A DNA stretch of 64,000 nt from Spirochaetia bacterium. Lineage in GTDB: Bacteria > Spirochaetota > UBA4802 > UBA5550. A program made the position numbers and the translations under genes. The notes beneath the pieces were generated by a model that was given only the letters and a program-made list of their open reading frames with translations, was not told the DNA's origin and did not search any database. Position 1 is the first letter of the stretch, and the number at the start of each line of letters is the position of its first letter. Of this stretch, positions 35,710 to 45,261 are shown one piece after another. The stretch lies in contig VFJS01000003.1 of assembly GCA_009885955.1 (NCBI GenBank), forward strand, positions 335,086 through 399,085, given 5' to 3'.

Positions 35710-36233
35710 GTTACACCTCCCTTTATTTTTTTACAGATGACTGTTTTATGTTTATTCCTGTAGCTGGAGTATTAAACTTATCGAAAATTGCCCGAAGTGT
35801 GATATAATGTCAAGAAAAAATATTTTAATTTATTCCGGTTAAAACTTATTATGCAGTACTGTTTCAATCTGAAAACGGCATGAGAATCAATAGTAAAGGG
35901 TTGATAAAATGAGTTGACAATGTATGAAAATACAATAGATAATAATTATTAGAACTGATTATATTTTTTACGATGAATGACAGGCAGATGGTGAAATTTT
36001 ATGGCGCCTGTTAATAGGGTTATAAATTTTAAATTTTACATATTGTTAACATTATTCCCATTATTTTTATTGCCTGTTTTCAGGTATGTATCTTTATTAG
36101 GACTATGAAAGGAAGGATAGTTGCCTGATATTCAGTAAAAAAAATTTCTATTAATGGGCTGGGTTTTAGAATATTCGTAATTATCTGTTTCTGTAATTTT
36201 TATAATATTTTATTTTATAGGTGAGGAGAAAAT
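35710..36233. other. Divergent intergenic region between livK and glnN
   Basis: 524 bases, AT-rich, without a gene. It must hold both promoters. On the plus strand TTGACA (35914-35919), an 18-base spacer and GATAAT (35938-35943) is a reasonable candidate for glnN, leaving a leader of nearly 290 bases. On the minus strand a TTGACA box lies at 35808-35813 but no good -10 follows. No sigma-54 site (GG-N10-GC) was recognised. Confidence 0.5.
35914..35943 (+). promoter_or_regulatory. Candidate promoter upstream of glnN
   Basis: TTGACA, 18 bases, GATAAT (five of six -10 positions). About 290 bases before the start codon, so a long untranslated leader would result. Confidence 0.35.
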
Positions 36234-38402
36234 ATGAAGAAGAAAGAGCCCGCATACAGTTCAGAGTTATCTTCCATGAGCTCATGTGAAGACGGAAAGT
36301 GCATCACCGAATATTTCGGAGAGGATACATTCAATAACAAGGCTATGAAGCTGAGGCTTCCAAAGGAAGTTTACAGGAGATTTCAGGAGATAATCCAAAA
36401 GGGTAAAAAGTTTGATCTTGATACTGCCAATTCCGTTGCTCATGCCATGAAGGAATGGGCCATTGAAAAGGGCGCAACCCATTACAGCCATTGGTTCCAG
36501 CCCATGACCAGCAGCACAGCGGAAAAGCATGACTCTTTCATAGAATTTACCGATGACGGCGATATTATAGAGCGCTTTACGGGCAAACAGCTTGTCCAGG
36601 GTGAGCCCGACGCCTCCAGTTTTCCCAGCGGAGGCATACGATCCACCTTCGAGGCCAGGGGCTATACCGTATGGGATCCATCGAGCCCTGCTTTTATCAT
36701 CAAAGCCGGCAAAGGCGTGACCCTCTGCATCCCGACTGTATTCCTCTCATATACCGGAGAGGCCCTGGACAACAAGGCGCCGCTGCTCCGTTCGATTAAG
36801 GTAATCAATGACAGCTCGATAAAAATGCTGAGTCTCCTGGGGAATAAAAAGGCCCGCAAAGTTGTATCAACCCTGGGAACCGAGCAGGAATATTTTTTAA
36901 TCGACAAGGATTATTTCTGCCAGAGGACCGACATTGTGCTCACAACGAGGACACTCCTCGGTTCATCTCCTGCCAAGGGACAGCAGCTTGAGGACCACTA
37001 CTTCGGAAGCATCAAGGAGAGGATCCTCTCCTACATGCACGAGCTGGAAGAGGCGCTCTACCGCCTCGGCTACCCCGCCAAGACCAGGCATAACGAGGTT
37101 GCGCCGAGCCAGTATGAGATCGCCCCTATTTTCGAAGAAGCCAATATTGCAGTTGACCATAACCAGCTTTTAATGGAGGTCATGAGAAAGGTAGCTGTCC
37201 GCCACGGCCTTGTTGTTCTCCTTCATGAGAAGCCCTTTGCCGGCATAAACGGTTCAGGGAAACACCTCAACTGGTCACTCTCCGATGACATGGGAAATAA
37301 CCTCCTGAATCCCGGAAAGACCCCCCATGACAGTATCCAGTTCCTCGTGTTCCTCATAGCAACCATACGGGCTGTATACCAGCACGCGGATATACTCCGC
37401 GCATCTGTGGCCTCGTCGGCAAATGATCACCGGCTTGGCGCCAATGAGGCCCCGCCTGCAATCATCTCAGTTTTTCTGGGGGAACAGCTCACAAAAATTC
37501 TCAACGACATAGAGAGCGGCGCAGTGACAAAAGCGACGAACGAGGCCATCATCGACCTTGGAATATCGAACCTCCCGATCCTGAGCAAAGACAGCACCGA
37601 CCGGAACAGGACCTCTCCCTTCGCGTTTACAGGGAATAAGTTCGAGTTCAGGGCTGTGGGTTCTCACCAGTCCGTATCCTTCCCGGCAACGGTTCTTAAC
37701 ACCATAGTGGCTGACAGCCTTGATTACCTGGCGGACAAAATAAGCTCCAGGGGTACAGATATAAAACAGGCCGCCCTTGATGTGATAAGGGAGGAAATTA
37801 AGATCATCAAGCCTGTGCTTTACATGGGCGACAACTACACCCGGGAATGGGAACTGGAGGCTGAGAAGAGGGGGCTCCCGAACAAGAAGAACCTCCCGTC
37901 ATCCATTACAGACATGGTTACAGAGAAGACCCTCAAGCTCTTTGAAAAGTACGGGGTACTCTCGCAGGTGGAGATGAAGTCCCGATATCACATCCGCGTC
38001 GAGAGGTACTGTAAGAAGATGGACATAGAGGCCATGACTTTGCATAGCATGCTTTCCAACCAGATTCTTCCGGCCGCGGTATACTACCAGAAGGAGCTTG
38101 CCGAATCAATCGAGAGCACCAGGAGGGTTCTGGGCAATGAAACTGACATGACGCCGCAGGTGATGGTTTTATCAGAGCTCTCAGGGCTTACAGGGAAACT
38201 TGTACTGTTCGCAAAAGACATCCTGGATAAACGGAACCATGCCATGACCATACCGGATCACCAGGCACAGGCCGAATATCTCTGCAAAGAGATACGGCCG
38301 GCAATGGAGAATGCAAGGACCGCTGCTGATGCCCTTGAAGGGATTGTAGACGACAATTTATGGCCCATACCTAAATACTGGGAAATGCTTTTTATCTGCT
38401 GA
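36234..38402 (+). CDS. glnN: Glutamine synthetase type III
   Basis: 722 residues, the length of GSIII (about 700-730), far longer than GSI. HYSHWFQPMT (N-terminal substrate motif), YTVWDPSSPAF, LGTEQEYFLID (metal-binding Glu loop), AGINGSGKHLNWSL (ATP/Glu site) and NRTSPFAFTGNKFEFRAVGS are GSIII hallmarks. Makes glutamine from glutamate, ammonia and ATP in the cytoplasm. GGTGAGGAGA ribosome site. Divergent from the liv transporter genes, together suggesting nitrogen assimilation. Confidence 0.96.
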   Translation: MKKKEPAYSSELSSMSSCEDGKCITEYFGEDTFNNKAMKLRLPKEVYRRFQEIIQKGKKFDLDTANSVAHAMKEWAIEKGATHYSHWFQPMTSSTAEKHDSFIEFTDDGDIIERFTGKQLVQGEPDASSFPSGGIRSTFEARGYTVWDPSSPAFIIKAGKGVTLCIPTVFLSYTGEALDNKAPLLRSIKVINDSSIKMLSLLGNKKARKVVSTLGTEQEYFLIDKDYFCQRTDIVLTTRTLLGSSPAKGQQLEDHYFGSIKERILSYMHELEEALYRLGYPAKTRHNEVAPSQYEIAPIFEEANIAVDHNQLLMEVMRKVAVRHGLVVLLHEKPFAGINGSGKHLNWSLSDDMGNNLLNPGKTPHDSIQFLVFLIATIRAVYQHADILRASVASSANDHRLGANEAPPAIISVFLGEQLTKILNDIESGAVTKATNEAIIDLGISNLPILSKDSTDRNRTSPFAFTGNKFEFRAVGSHQSVSFPATVLNTIVADSLDYLADKISSRGTDIKQAALDVIREEIKIIKPVLYMGDNYTREWELEAEKRGLPNKKNLPSSITDMVTEKTLKLFEKYGVLSQVEMKSRYHIRVERYCKKMDIEAMTLHSMLSNQILPAAVYYQKELAESIESTRRVLGNETDMTPQVMVLSELSGLTGKLVLFAKDILDKRNHAMTIPDHQAQAEYLCKEIRPAMENARTAADALEGIVDDNLWPIPKYWEMLFIC

Positions 38403-38407
38403 AAAAA

Positions 38408-38431
38408 AAGGGCCGCCGGAAGGCGGCCCTT
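38408..38431. terminator. Bidirectional Rho-independent terminator
   Basis: AAGGGCCGCC, loop GGAA, GGCGGCCCTT. On the minus strand the stem is followed by eight T, so it is strongest for the histidine kinase gene; on the plus strand it can end glnN. Confidence 0.85.
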
Positions 38432-38446
38432 CTCAAGTGCCCTGAA

Positions 38447-40093
38447 TCATCCCTTTGCTTTCTTCACTTTAAATTTTATCAGGTATGATGTCCCTCCATC
38501 TTCATTTATTATGTATTCACCGTTCAGCTGGTTTTTTACAATATGCCGTATGAGTTCCATGCCGAAGGATTTGGCGTCCGGTTTTTTTTCCTTTGACAGC
38601 CCTATACCGTTGTCCGAGATCATCAGCTCAGCTTCATTACCGGTCCCCATGGTGAGTGTGATGACTATCTCCCCGGGCGTGTTTAAGGGGAATGCATGTT
38701 TCATCGAGTTGGTGATGATTTCATTGACAAGGAGCCCGCATGGTATTGCCTGATCGATATCAATGAATACCTCTTCGGAAATAACCCTGATTGTTATGGA
38801 CTTATTGACAACAGAACGGGATTCCCTGATCTCTTCAGAAATATTTTTCAGGTATTCCGCGAAGTTAATCCTGGAAATATTTTTCGAAAGGTAGAGCTTT
38901 TCATGCACCATGGACATGGACCTGATCCTGTTGACAAGATCACTGAGCTTTCCGGCGAGCGCCGTATCATTAACTTCCGAACCCTGCATATCTATAAGCG
39001 ACATGACCATCTGAAAATTATTCTTTACCCGGTGGTGTATCTCCTTCATGAGGGTCTCTTTCTCGTCAAGGGAGTTTTTCAGTTCGGTCTCGACTGCCTT
39101 TCTTTGTTCAATCTCTTCAAGGAGCAGGCTGTTTGATGTTTCCAGTTCCCTGGTCCTCTCCTGTACACTTTTCTCAAGTACCTGCCTGTTTTCCAGGAGA
39201 CTTCTGGCCATAATATTGAAATCGCTGGTAAGAGCGCTGAGCTCTTTCCCGAAGGGGAGGGTTACCTCCTCCCATGGATGAAATAAATTCCCTGCTGCCG
39301 CAGCTGCCCTTTCACGGATTGAATTGACGGGAACAAAGACATACCGGTAAAAAATTTTTTTCTGAACCGCAAACAGTAGCATCATGAATATTACAAGGAC
39401 TCCAGAAAGCTGAAAAGAAACAGTGTTTGCATGATCATAGGCATCTGTAAGCGGTATCCGGATTGATATGGCAGATACGGTCTCTCCTGTATACCGGTTG
39501 AAGCTTCTTACCGGGCCATAGTGTTCCACAAGTCCCCGTGGAGTCTTGTCCGGCGTACTGTGGCAGCGGAGGCATGAACTTTCCATAGATTCCCCCCTGC
39601 GCAGTACCGTAAAGAACAGTCTTCTGTCAATCTCTCTAATCCCGGAGTGAATCTGGATGTTTTTGTCACTGTTGAGCCTCTTGATAAAATCCATTTCATA
39701 GGAATCGGCCTCGTTTTCCGGGGATCGGGCATTTATCGCACACTCCTTGTAATAATAATCGGACTTATCGATTTCATCAAAATACTTATTTATGCCCCTG
39801 ATGGCATATGTGGAAGACATCCATACGGGGTTAAATATAATGGTATCATTTTTTTTACCCAGGGATTCAAGGTAGCTGAACATATCAGGTTTCAATGTCT
39901 GATTAAAGTATTGGTGGACGGCAAGGTTATGGTCCAGGAGTACCTTCGCCTTATTCTCGGCCTCGGACAGGGCATATCTCTTCATCACCAGATTGATGAC
40001 AATAATCATGATCAGGAAAAAGAAAAAAAAGAGTATGCTGTTAATGAATGTTACAAAGGTACTGATATTTATATGATTAAATTTAAATTTCAT
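38447..40093 (-). CDS. Sensor histidine kinase with haem-binding (CxxCH) extracytoplasmic domain
   Basis: 548 residues. TM1 about residues 15-37; periplasmic domain 38-225 of the DUF3365 (Tll0287-like) type; TM2 about 229-248; HAMP-like linker; coiled coil (SVQERTRELETSNSLLLEEI) and a HisKA_2 kinase core with EIHHRVKNNFQMVMSLI (phospho-His 353/354), LLVNEIITNSMKHAF and SDNGIGL. The sensor contains SCLRCHSTPDK, a CxxCH c-type haem motif at 174-178, so it may sense a redox state, NO or oxygen through covalent haem. No response regulator is adjacent. It lies between glnN and the cytochrome oxidase genes. Confidence 0.88.
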   Translation of the reverse strand: MKFKFNHINISTFVTFINSILFFFFFLIMIIVINLVMKRYALSEAENKAKVLLDHNLAVHQYFNQTLKPDMFSYLESLGKKNDTIIFNPVWMSSTYAIRGINKYFDEIDKSDYYYKECAINARSPENEADSYEMDFIKRLNSDKNIQIHSGIREIDRRLFFTVLRRGESMESSCLRCHSTPDKTPRGLVEHYGPVRSFNRYTGETVSAISIRIPLTDAYDHANTVSFQLSGVLVIFMMLLFAVQKKIFYRYVFVPVNSIRERAAAAAGNLFHPWEEVTLPFGKELSALTSDFNIMARSLLENRQVLEKSVQERTRELETSNSLLLEEIEQRKAVETELKNSLDEKETLMKEIHHRVKNNFQMVMSLIDMQGSEVNDTALAGKLSDLVNRIRSMSMVHEKLYLSKNISRINFAEYLKNISEEIRESRSVVNKSITIRVISEEVFIDIDQAIPCGLLVNEIITNSMKHAFPLNTPGEIVITLTMGTGNEAELMISDNGIGLSKEKKPDAKSFGMELIRHIVKNQLNGEYIINEDGGTSYLIKFKVKKAKG

Positions 40094-40350
40094 AACAGAC
40101 TATCTGTGTAAAATTTATATCAATACTTGGTTTGACCGTTGCATAGAGCTTGGTGTCAGAATTGATGAATTTTATATACATATTTATTATACAGTAATGT
40201 TTGAATATACGTATGTAAAGTGGTATAAAATTACTTAAATATTTCAGGTATGTCAATTTTTTTTCATGATATAACAGGTTTTCTAAAAATTATCATTATT
40301 CATGTTCACTGACAGCGGCAGGTTAAGTAATTTTTTTTTGTATCAATTCA

Positions 40351-41271
40351 TTATTGAATCAATGAAATTAAATGGGGCAGGGGAATCCGGTCCGTTATTA
40401 TTATGATATGCAGTATCATAATGGAAATGTTTATACTGCTGAATATCACAGGGTACGGGGCCCGTTCATTTTCCGCAAAAATAACATAGGCGAATATCCC
40501 GATAATTGTGAGGGCATTCAGCGTTATCAGCACCAGTGATGCAGCTGAAACAGTTATTCCCAGAAGGGGGAGGTTCATGGCTGCAACTGCAAAGGCGGCG
40601 GCCCACAAAAAAATCAGTTTATGCATAACAGCCGGCGGGTGGGAAGACGCTGCTCCCCGTATCCCGGCCCTTTTGTGGTCTTCCAGGCATGACAGCCCGG
40701 TGATCCAGGTATGGGGTATCTGCCACAGGACCATTAATGCCAAGAGGAAAAGAATTTTTTCTGATAGTAACGGGCCTCCAGCTGCAATCCATCCTATATA
40801 TACCGGCATGGCTCCGCTCGCCAAACCCGGGATCACGGAAAAAGGTGTTATCCGTTTCAGTGGAGTATATAAGAAATTATAAAGAACAACTGCGGCCATG
40901 GAAAATATTAATACCCTTGATGTGGCGGATGCATACATCAGAATAACATTCCCCAGGAGTATGAACACGGGGGAAATGACGGCCGCCTCTGCCAATCTGA
41001 TTTTTCCGCCAGGAAGTGCCCGGTGCATTGTCCTATTCATGATCCTGTCAATGTCCCGGTCCTGGATGTTGTTGAGCACCAGCGCGCCCGTTGCCACAAA
41101 TCCTGTGCCAAGGGCAGCCAATGAAGACAATGCAGTGACCTTTTCCAGAAATGCCGTGCTCCCTGCCAGGGAGGCTGCGATGCTCATAAGTCCAATGGGG
41201 GCCTTGAAAAGTTTCAGCCTCAGGGCCAGGGCATGAAAGGCCGGCAGTATCAATTTTTTTTCTCCAGCCAT
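40351..41271 (-). CDS. ctaB: UbiA-family prenyltransferase, probable protoheme IX farnesyltransferase
   Basis: 306 residues with about nine hydrophobic segments. The first Asp-rich motif NNIQDRDIDRIMNRTMHRAL and the YTPLKRITPFSVIPGLASGAMP block match heme O synthase, which adds farnesyl to heme b on the way to heme a for aa3 oxidase. It overlaps the subunit II gene by 22 bases. No heme A synthase (ctaA) is in the window. Confidence 0.88.
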   Translation of the reverse strand: MAGEKKLILPAFHALALRLKLFKAPIGLMSIAASLAGSTAFLEKVTALSSLAALGTGFVATGALVLNNIQDRDIDRIMNRTMHRALPGGKIRLAEAAVISPVFILLGNVILMYASATSRVLIFSMAAVVLYNFLYTPLKRITPFSVIPGLASGAMPVYIGWIAAGGPLLSEKILFLLALMVLWQIPHTWITGLSCLEDHKRAGIRGAASSHPPAVMHKLIFLWAAAFAVAAMNLPLLGITVSAASLVLITLNALTIIGIFAYVIFAENERAPYPVIFSSINISIMILHIIIITDRIPLPHLISLIQ

Positions 41272-41846
41272 CTCCTGTATTCATCCATTTTTACAATCCG
41301 GAGAATGGCCGACATTTTTGAATGGTCCAGGCCGCAGTATTCAGCGCAGAAGATGTCGTAATTCCCGGCCCTGGCTGCCTGGAACCATGCATAGGTCTTC
41401 ATCCCTTTTACCGCATCTATCTTGACCCTGAATGACGGGATGTAGAGGCTGTGGATAACGTCGTCTGAAGTGACGGTCAGCTTCACCGCCTTCCCCTCGG
41501 GCACCACGAGGAGGTTTGCGCTCTCCCTGCCGCCGGGATACTTGAAGAGCCATGAGAACTGCATGGCCAGGACGTCAATTTCCATTGCCCCTTTAGGTAC
41601 GTTTCTCAGGCCCAGGTAGGAGTTCCAGCCCACGTAGAACATGGAGAGGGCGATGAGAAGGGGTATGATGGTCCATACAAGCTCCAGCTTCCAGTTTCCG
41701 CGGATGTCTGCGGGTTCGGGATTTTTGCTTCTCCGGTATTTGACCGTGAAGAAAATCATGGTAAAGGTTATACCGGTGAGGAGGACAACCGATATGCCGA
41801 TTATGTATATGAAGGCATTGTCAATATTTTTTACAACATCACCCAT
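41250..41846 (-). CDS. ctaC: Cytochrome c oxidase subunit II
   Basis: 198 residues from the preferred start. Two N-terminal hydrophobic helices, then the CuA cupredoxin domain: DDVIHSLYIPSFRVKIDAVKG (His ligand) and CAEYCGLDHSKM (two Cys, Glu carbonyl, His, Met). There is no cytochrome c extension, unlike caa3 oxidases. Start set at ATG 41846 because GCAGGAT lies just upstream and it follows the ctaF stop; a Met at 41873 would overlap that gene. Confidence 0.93.
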   Translation of the reverse strand: MGDVVKNIDNAFIYIIGISVVLLTGITFTMIFFTVKYRRSKNPEPADIRGNWKLELVWTIIPLLIALSMFYVGWNSYLGLRNVPKGAMEIDVLAMQFSWLFKYPGGRESANLLVVPEGKAVKLTVTSDDVIHSLYIPSFRVKIDAVKGMKTYAWFQAARAGNYDIFCAEYCGLDHSKMSAILRIVKMDEYRRWLEKKN

Positions 41847-41847
41847 A

Positions 41848-42138
41848 TTATCCTGCCCTGTAGGAGAGATCAAAAAATAGTATCCCGATTACCAGCGCCA
41901 GGATAAATACCGCTGCCAGGAAGGAGATCATGACAGCCTTTCCCTCTTTTTTTATGTGCATAAAAATTAAAAGCACCACCGAGGATTTTGCCGCGGCAAC
42001 GAAGAGCGCGACCCATATGCCCATGGACCCGAGTTTAAGTCTGGATACATATACCGTAATACAGGTGAGCAGGAACAGGGTAAGGAGCGCGCCGGCCAGG
42101 CGCATGTAAGGCTGTCCCTTGCTGTTTTCGTTATCCAC
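41848..42138 (-). CDS. ctaF: Cytochrome c oxidase subunit IV-like protein
   Basis: 96 residues, three hydrophobic segments (LAGALLTLFLLTCITVYVSRL, IWVALFVAAAKSSVVLLIFM, VMISFLAAVFILALVIGILF) with the IFMHIKKEGK turn common to prokaryotic COX IV. Helps assembly or stability of the oxidase. Sits between the subunit III and II genes. Confidence 0.8.
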   Translation of the reverse strand: MDNENSKGQPYMRLAGALLTLFLLTCITVYVSRLKLGSMGIWVALFVAAAKSSVVLLIFMHIKKEGKAVMISFLAAVFILALVIGILFFDLSYRAG

Positions 42139-42186
42139 TTTTTTCTCCTTCAGTTTCCCATGGCGCTTCCGGTATGTTCAGCCGGA

Positions 42187-42798
42187 TCATGCAATAAGAT
42201 AGAGCATGGGGAAAATAAAAATCCACAATATATCTACCAGGTGCCAGTAGAGCCCGGCGTTTTCAAGGAGCGCGTGATTATCCCTTGATATCCTTCCGGA
42301 AGCGGTAAAGGCAAAGGTGATCATCAGGACAATCAGGCCGATGGTCACATGGACCGCGTGAATGCCGGTCATGGTAAAGTAGAGATTGTAAAATATTATC
42401 CTGCCATGGCCTGCCGGGTCTGCTGCTTTGAATGCCGCTGACCCGGGATAGATTCCGGCGCTTATTTTATGGCTCCATTCAAAATATTTTATTCCAAGGA
42501 AAACCATGCCCAGGACGATTGCCGAGAGGAGAAAGGCCCCTGAGAGTTTCATGGATCCCTTCTGTACTGCAGCAAGGGACGAGGCCACGGCAAAACTGCT
42601 GGTGAGGAGGATGAGGGTATTGGCCGTACCCAGAGTCAAATCAAGCTCGCTTCCGCCGGCTGCGAAGCCGCTCTGGTATTTCAAGAAGTAGGCTGCATAC
42701 AGTATGAAGAGGGCTCCGAAGAGCATTATTTCCGAATAGAGGAATAGCCACATCCCGAATCTCGATCCTTGTGAATCGCTGACTGCTGCAGTGCCCAC
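42187..42798 (-). CDS. ctaE: Cytochrome c oxidase subunit III
   Basis: 203 residues, five or more hydrophobic segments. GMWLFLYSEIMLFGALF at the start, the FTMTGIHAVHVTIGLIVL pair of His and the YWHLVDILWIFIFPMLYL end block are diagnostic. Probable GTG start at 42798, two bases after the subunit I stop. Confidence 0.92.
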   Translation of the reverse strand: MGTAAVSDSQGSRFGMWLFLYSEIMLFGALFILYAAYFLKYQSGFAAGGSELDLTLGTANTLILLTSSFAVASSLAAVQKGSMKLSGAFLLSAIVLGMVFLGIKYFEWSHKISAGIYPGSAAFKAADPAGHGRIIFYNLYFTMTGIHAVHVTIGLIVLMITFAFTASGRISRDNHALLENAGLYWHLVDILWIFIFPMLYLIA

Positions 42799-42800
42799 GG

Positions 42801-44426
42801 CTATTTTTCCTTTTCCCGGTTTTTATTCAGCCTGGTGAAATCGTAGGGATACTCCCCGATCTCCGGGTCTGCTGTAAAATTATGGACTGTGGGAGGCGAC
42901 TGGATCTGCCATTCAAGGGTTACTCCGCCCCAGGGATTGGCCGGGGCCTGTTCTCCTTTTTTAAGGCTGATGATAAGATTGATGAAGATGACCATTATCC
43001 CGGCTGCCATGATGTATGCCCCGATTCCGGCAAGAAAATTTCCGGGCTCATATACCGGGAGGTAGTCATAGTACCTGCGCGGCATCCCCTGCATGCCGAG
43101 GACAAACATGGGCATGTAATGGAGCATGAAACCCGCGGTGAGCATGAATATTCCCGCGTAGGCCCGTTTGAAGCTGTACATGCGGCCGAACATCTTGGGC
43201 CACCAGTAGTGGAGCCCGCCGAAGAAGGCAAACCCCGCTCCGCCGAACATGACAAAATGGAAATGAGCAACGACGAATTGTGTATCGTGCACATGGACAT
43301 TGGTCCCGGCCGATCCCAGCACAAGGCCCGTGAGGCCGCCGATTGAAAAGAGATATACAAAGCAGAGGCCGAAGAGGAGGGGCGGCGACATCTGTACCGA
43401 ACCCCTGTACATTGTTGAGACCCAGCTGAATACCTTTACCGCGCTCGGGATCGCCACCAGGTAGGTGAGCAGTGAAAAGACGAGGATCGCAGTGTCGCTC
43501 ATTCCCGACACGAACATGTGGTGCGCCCATACGAGCGAACCCACAACGGCAATGGCCATGGAAGCCGCAACAATGGCCTTGTACCCGAATATCGATTTCC
43601 GTGAAAATACCGGGAATATCTCGGAGATGATCCCCATCCCAGGCAGGATCATGATGTAGACTGCCGGGTGGGAATACATCCAGAAGAGGTGCTGGTAGAG
43701 GAGGGGATCGCCTCCCCTGGACGGGTCAAAGAGCCCGGCGCCGAAAAACCTTTCAAAGACAACAATGAGCAGGGTCATGGCAATAATGGGGGTGGCCAGG
43801 AGCTGAACCCAGGACGAGGCATAGACAGACCAGGTGAAGAGCGGTATCTGGAACCAGCCCATTTCCCTTCTCCTCAGCCTGTGTATGGTCGTGATAAAGT
43901 TGAGTCCCGTGAGCATAGAGGACATGCCCAGGATGAATACTGCAATGAGCGCCAGGGAAATCTCCCTCTCTGTCTTTATGCTGAAGGGTACATAAAAGGT
44001 CCATCCGGTGTCGGGCAGGCCTTTCACGAACAGCGAGACAATGGCAAGAATGCCTCCAAGGATATAGAGGTACCATGTGAGGAGGTTCAGCCTGGGGAAA
44101 AACACGTCCTTTGCCCCGATCTGTATCGGTATGAAAAAGTTTCCGAATATGGCAGGGATTCCGGGAATGATGAAGAGAAATACCATGATCACACCATGGA
44201 GGGTAAAGAGGGCGTTGTATGTTTCGGCACCGAAGAGGGTCTCACCCGCCTTCATGAGCTCGGTCCGCATTGTCAGGCCCAGGAATACTGCCGCGGTAAA
44301 CCAGAACATGAGTGCCCACATGTACATGAGTGCAATCCGTTTATGGTCTGTGGTCAGGAGCCAGGAGAGTATTCCCCTGCGCTGCAGAGAAGATGTATGT
44401 TCAAGATATGATGGTTCCTGTGACAT
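42801..44426 (-). CDS. ctaD: Cytochrome c oxidase subunit I, A2-type
   Basis: 541 residues, twelve hydrophobic segments. All six metal-binding His are in place (FTLHGVIMVF; YSHPAVYIMILPGMG; WAHHMFVSG; HVHDTQFVVAHFHFVM). The motif is YSHPAVY, not the GHPEVY of A1 oxidases, so the proton-pumping Glu is absent and the enzyme belongs with the A2 subgroup. Reduces O2 with electrons from cytochrome c. Overall order on the minus strand is DOMON-Sco-I-III-IV-II-ctaB. Confidence 0.95.
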   Translation of the reverse strand: MSQEPSYLEHTSSLQRRGILSWLLTTDHKRIALMYMWALMFWFTAAVFLGLTMRTELMKAGETLFGAETYNALFTLHGVIMVFLFIIPGIPAIFGNFFIPIQIGAKDVFFPRLNLLTWYLYILGGILAIVSLFVKGLPDTGWTFYVPFSIKTEREISLALIAVFILGMSSMLTGLNFITTIHRLRRREMGWFQIPLFTWSVYASSWVQLLATPIIAMTLLIVVFERFFGAGLFDPSRGGDPLLYQHLFWMYSHPAVYIMILPGMGIISEIFPVFSRKSIFGYKAIVAASMAIAVVGSLVWAHHMFVSGMSDTAILVFSLLTYLVAIPSAVKVFSWVSTMYRGSVQMSPPLLFGLCFVYLFSIGGLTGLVLGSAGTNVHVHDTQFVVAHFHFVMFGGAGFAFFGGLHYWWPKMFGRMYSFKRAYAGIFMLTAGFMLHYMPMFVLGMQGMPRRYYDYLPVYEPGNFLAGIGAYIMAAGIMVIFINLIISLKKGEQAPANPWGGVTLEWQIQSPPTVHNFTADPEIGEYPYDFTRLNKNREKEK

Positions 44427-44441
44427 GGTATTTTTCTTTTT

Positions 44442-45260
44442 TTATTTATGAACCGGATTTTTTTTTCTTAAAAGCAAAAAAAGGATAACCGCCATTACAA
44501 GAAGCAGCACGCCGGTGATTATCCTGACGCCCTTCAGGGCATAGGTTTTTTTCTCGCTCTCATAGCTGAAACAGTAGGATAACAGTTTCCTGATTGAGAT
44601 AGAAGGAGTCCCCTTTTCCGCCTCTGTCAGGGCCATGGCTATGTCAAAAGGGAGAAAATCCGGGCCGCTGAGGTAACGTATAATGGTCCCGTCTGCAGAA
44701 AGGGCAATCAGCGTATTGGGATGAAAAAAGTCGCCTCCTTTCCCTTTTTTAAAGGAAAATCCGATGGATCCGGTAATTTTTACTATCTCATTCATATTCC
44801 CGGTGAGGTAGAACCATGCGTCAATGGGAGCCGGTTTTTTCAGTATTGCCGAATAATTGTCCCTTGCCTTCCGTGCGTTTTCCGGTGTATCGTCACCGTC
44901 AAAACTGAAGGCCAGTATATTGTAGTCCCTGCCCAGAGCCAGCGGGACATCATTCACGGCACGCGCCAGGTTCGCCATCATGATTCCGCAGGTAGTGCGG
45001 CAGGTGAAATAGACAGGGAGGAGAAGCGTGGGCTTTACAATTAAATCGCCAAGCAGCCGTTTAGCGCCCTTTTCATCAGCAAGGATTGCGTCTTTTGAAA
45101 TTTTTTTTCCGATTTTTTCTTCAAGGCCTATCCCGGGATTATCTGTGGTTTTCCCGTTTGTATGCTCCCCTTCATGGGCCGGGGCAATAGTACCCCCGGC
45201 GTAACTGATTGCCAGCAGAACGAGGAGCAGGGCCGCCGGGGATAATTTTGATACCGGCAT
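44442..45260 (-). CDS. SCO1/SenC copper chaperone-like protein
   Basis: 272 residues. N-terminal signal or anchor (LSPAALLLVLLAISYAGG), a thioredoxin-like domain with copper ligands CRTTC and the later His in FFHPNTLIAL, and a C-terminal anchor helix (VLLLVMAVILFLLLRKK). Delivers copper to CuA of subunit II, which is encoded three genes downstream in the same operon. Confidence 0.9.
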   Translation of the reverse strand: MPVSKLSPAALLLVLLAISYAGGTIAPAHEGEHTNGKTTDNPGIGLEEKIGKKISKDAILADEKGAKRLLGDLIVKPTLLLPVYFTCRTTCGIMMANLARAVNDVPLALGRDYNILAFSFDGDDTPENARKARDNYSAILKKPAPIDAWFYLTGNMNEIVKITGSIGFSFKKGKGGDFFHPNTLIALSADGTIIRYLSGPDFLPFDIAMALTEAEKGTPSISIRKLLSYCFSYESEKKTYALKGVRIITGVLLLVMAVILFLLLRKKNPVHK

Positions 45261-45261
45261 T

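Noticed and set aside
35808-35813. TTGACA as -35 box of livK on the minus strand
   Set aside because: No acceptable -10 box at 16 to 18 bases.
43668-44411. 247-residue open frame antisense to cytochrome oxidase subunit I
   Set aside because: All His ligands and helices of subunit I are on the minus strand; the opposite frame has no recognisable content.
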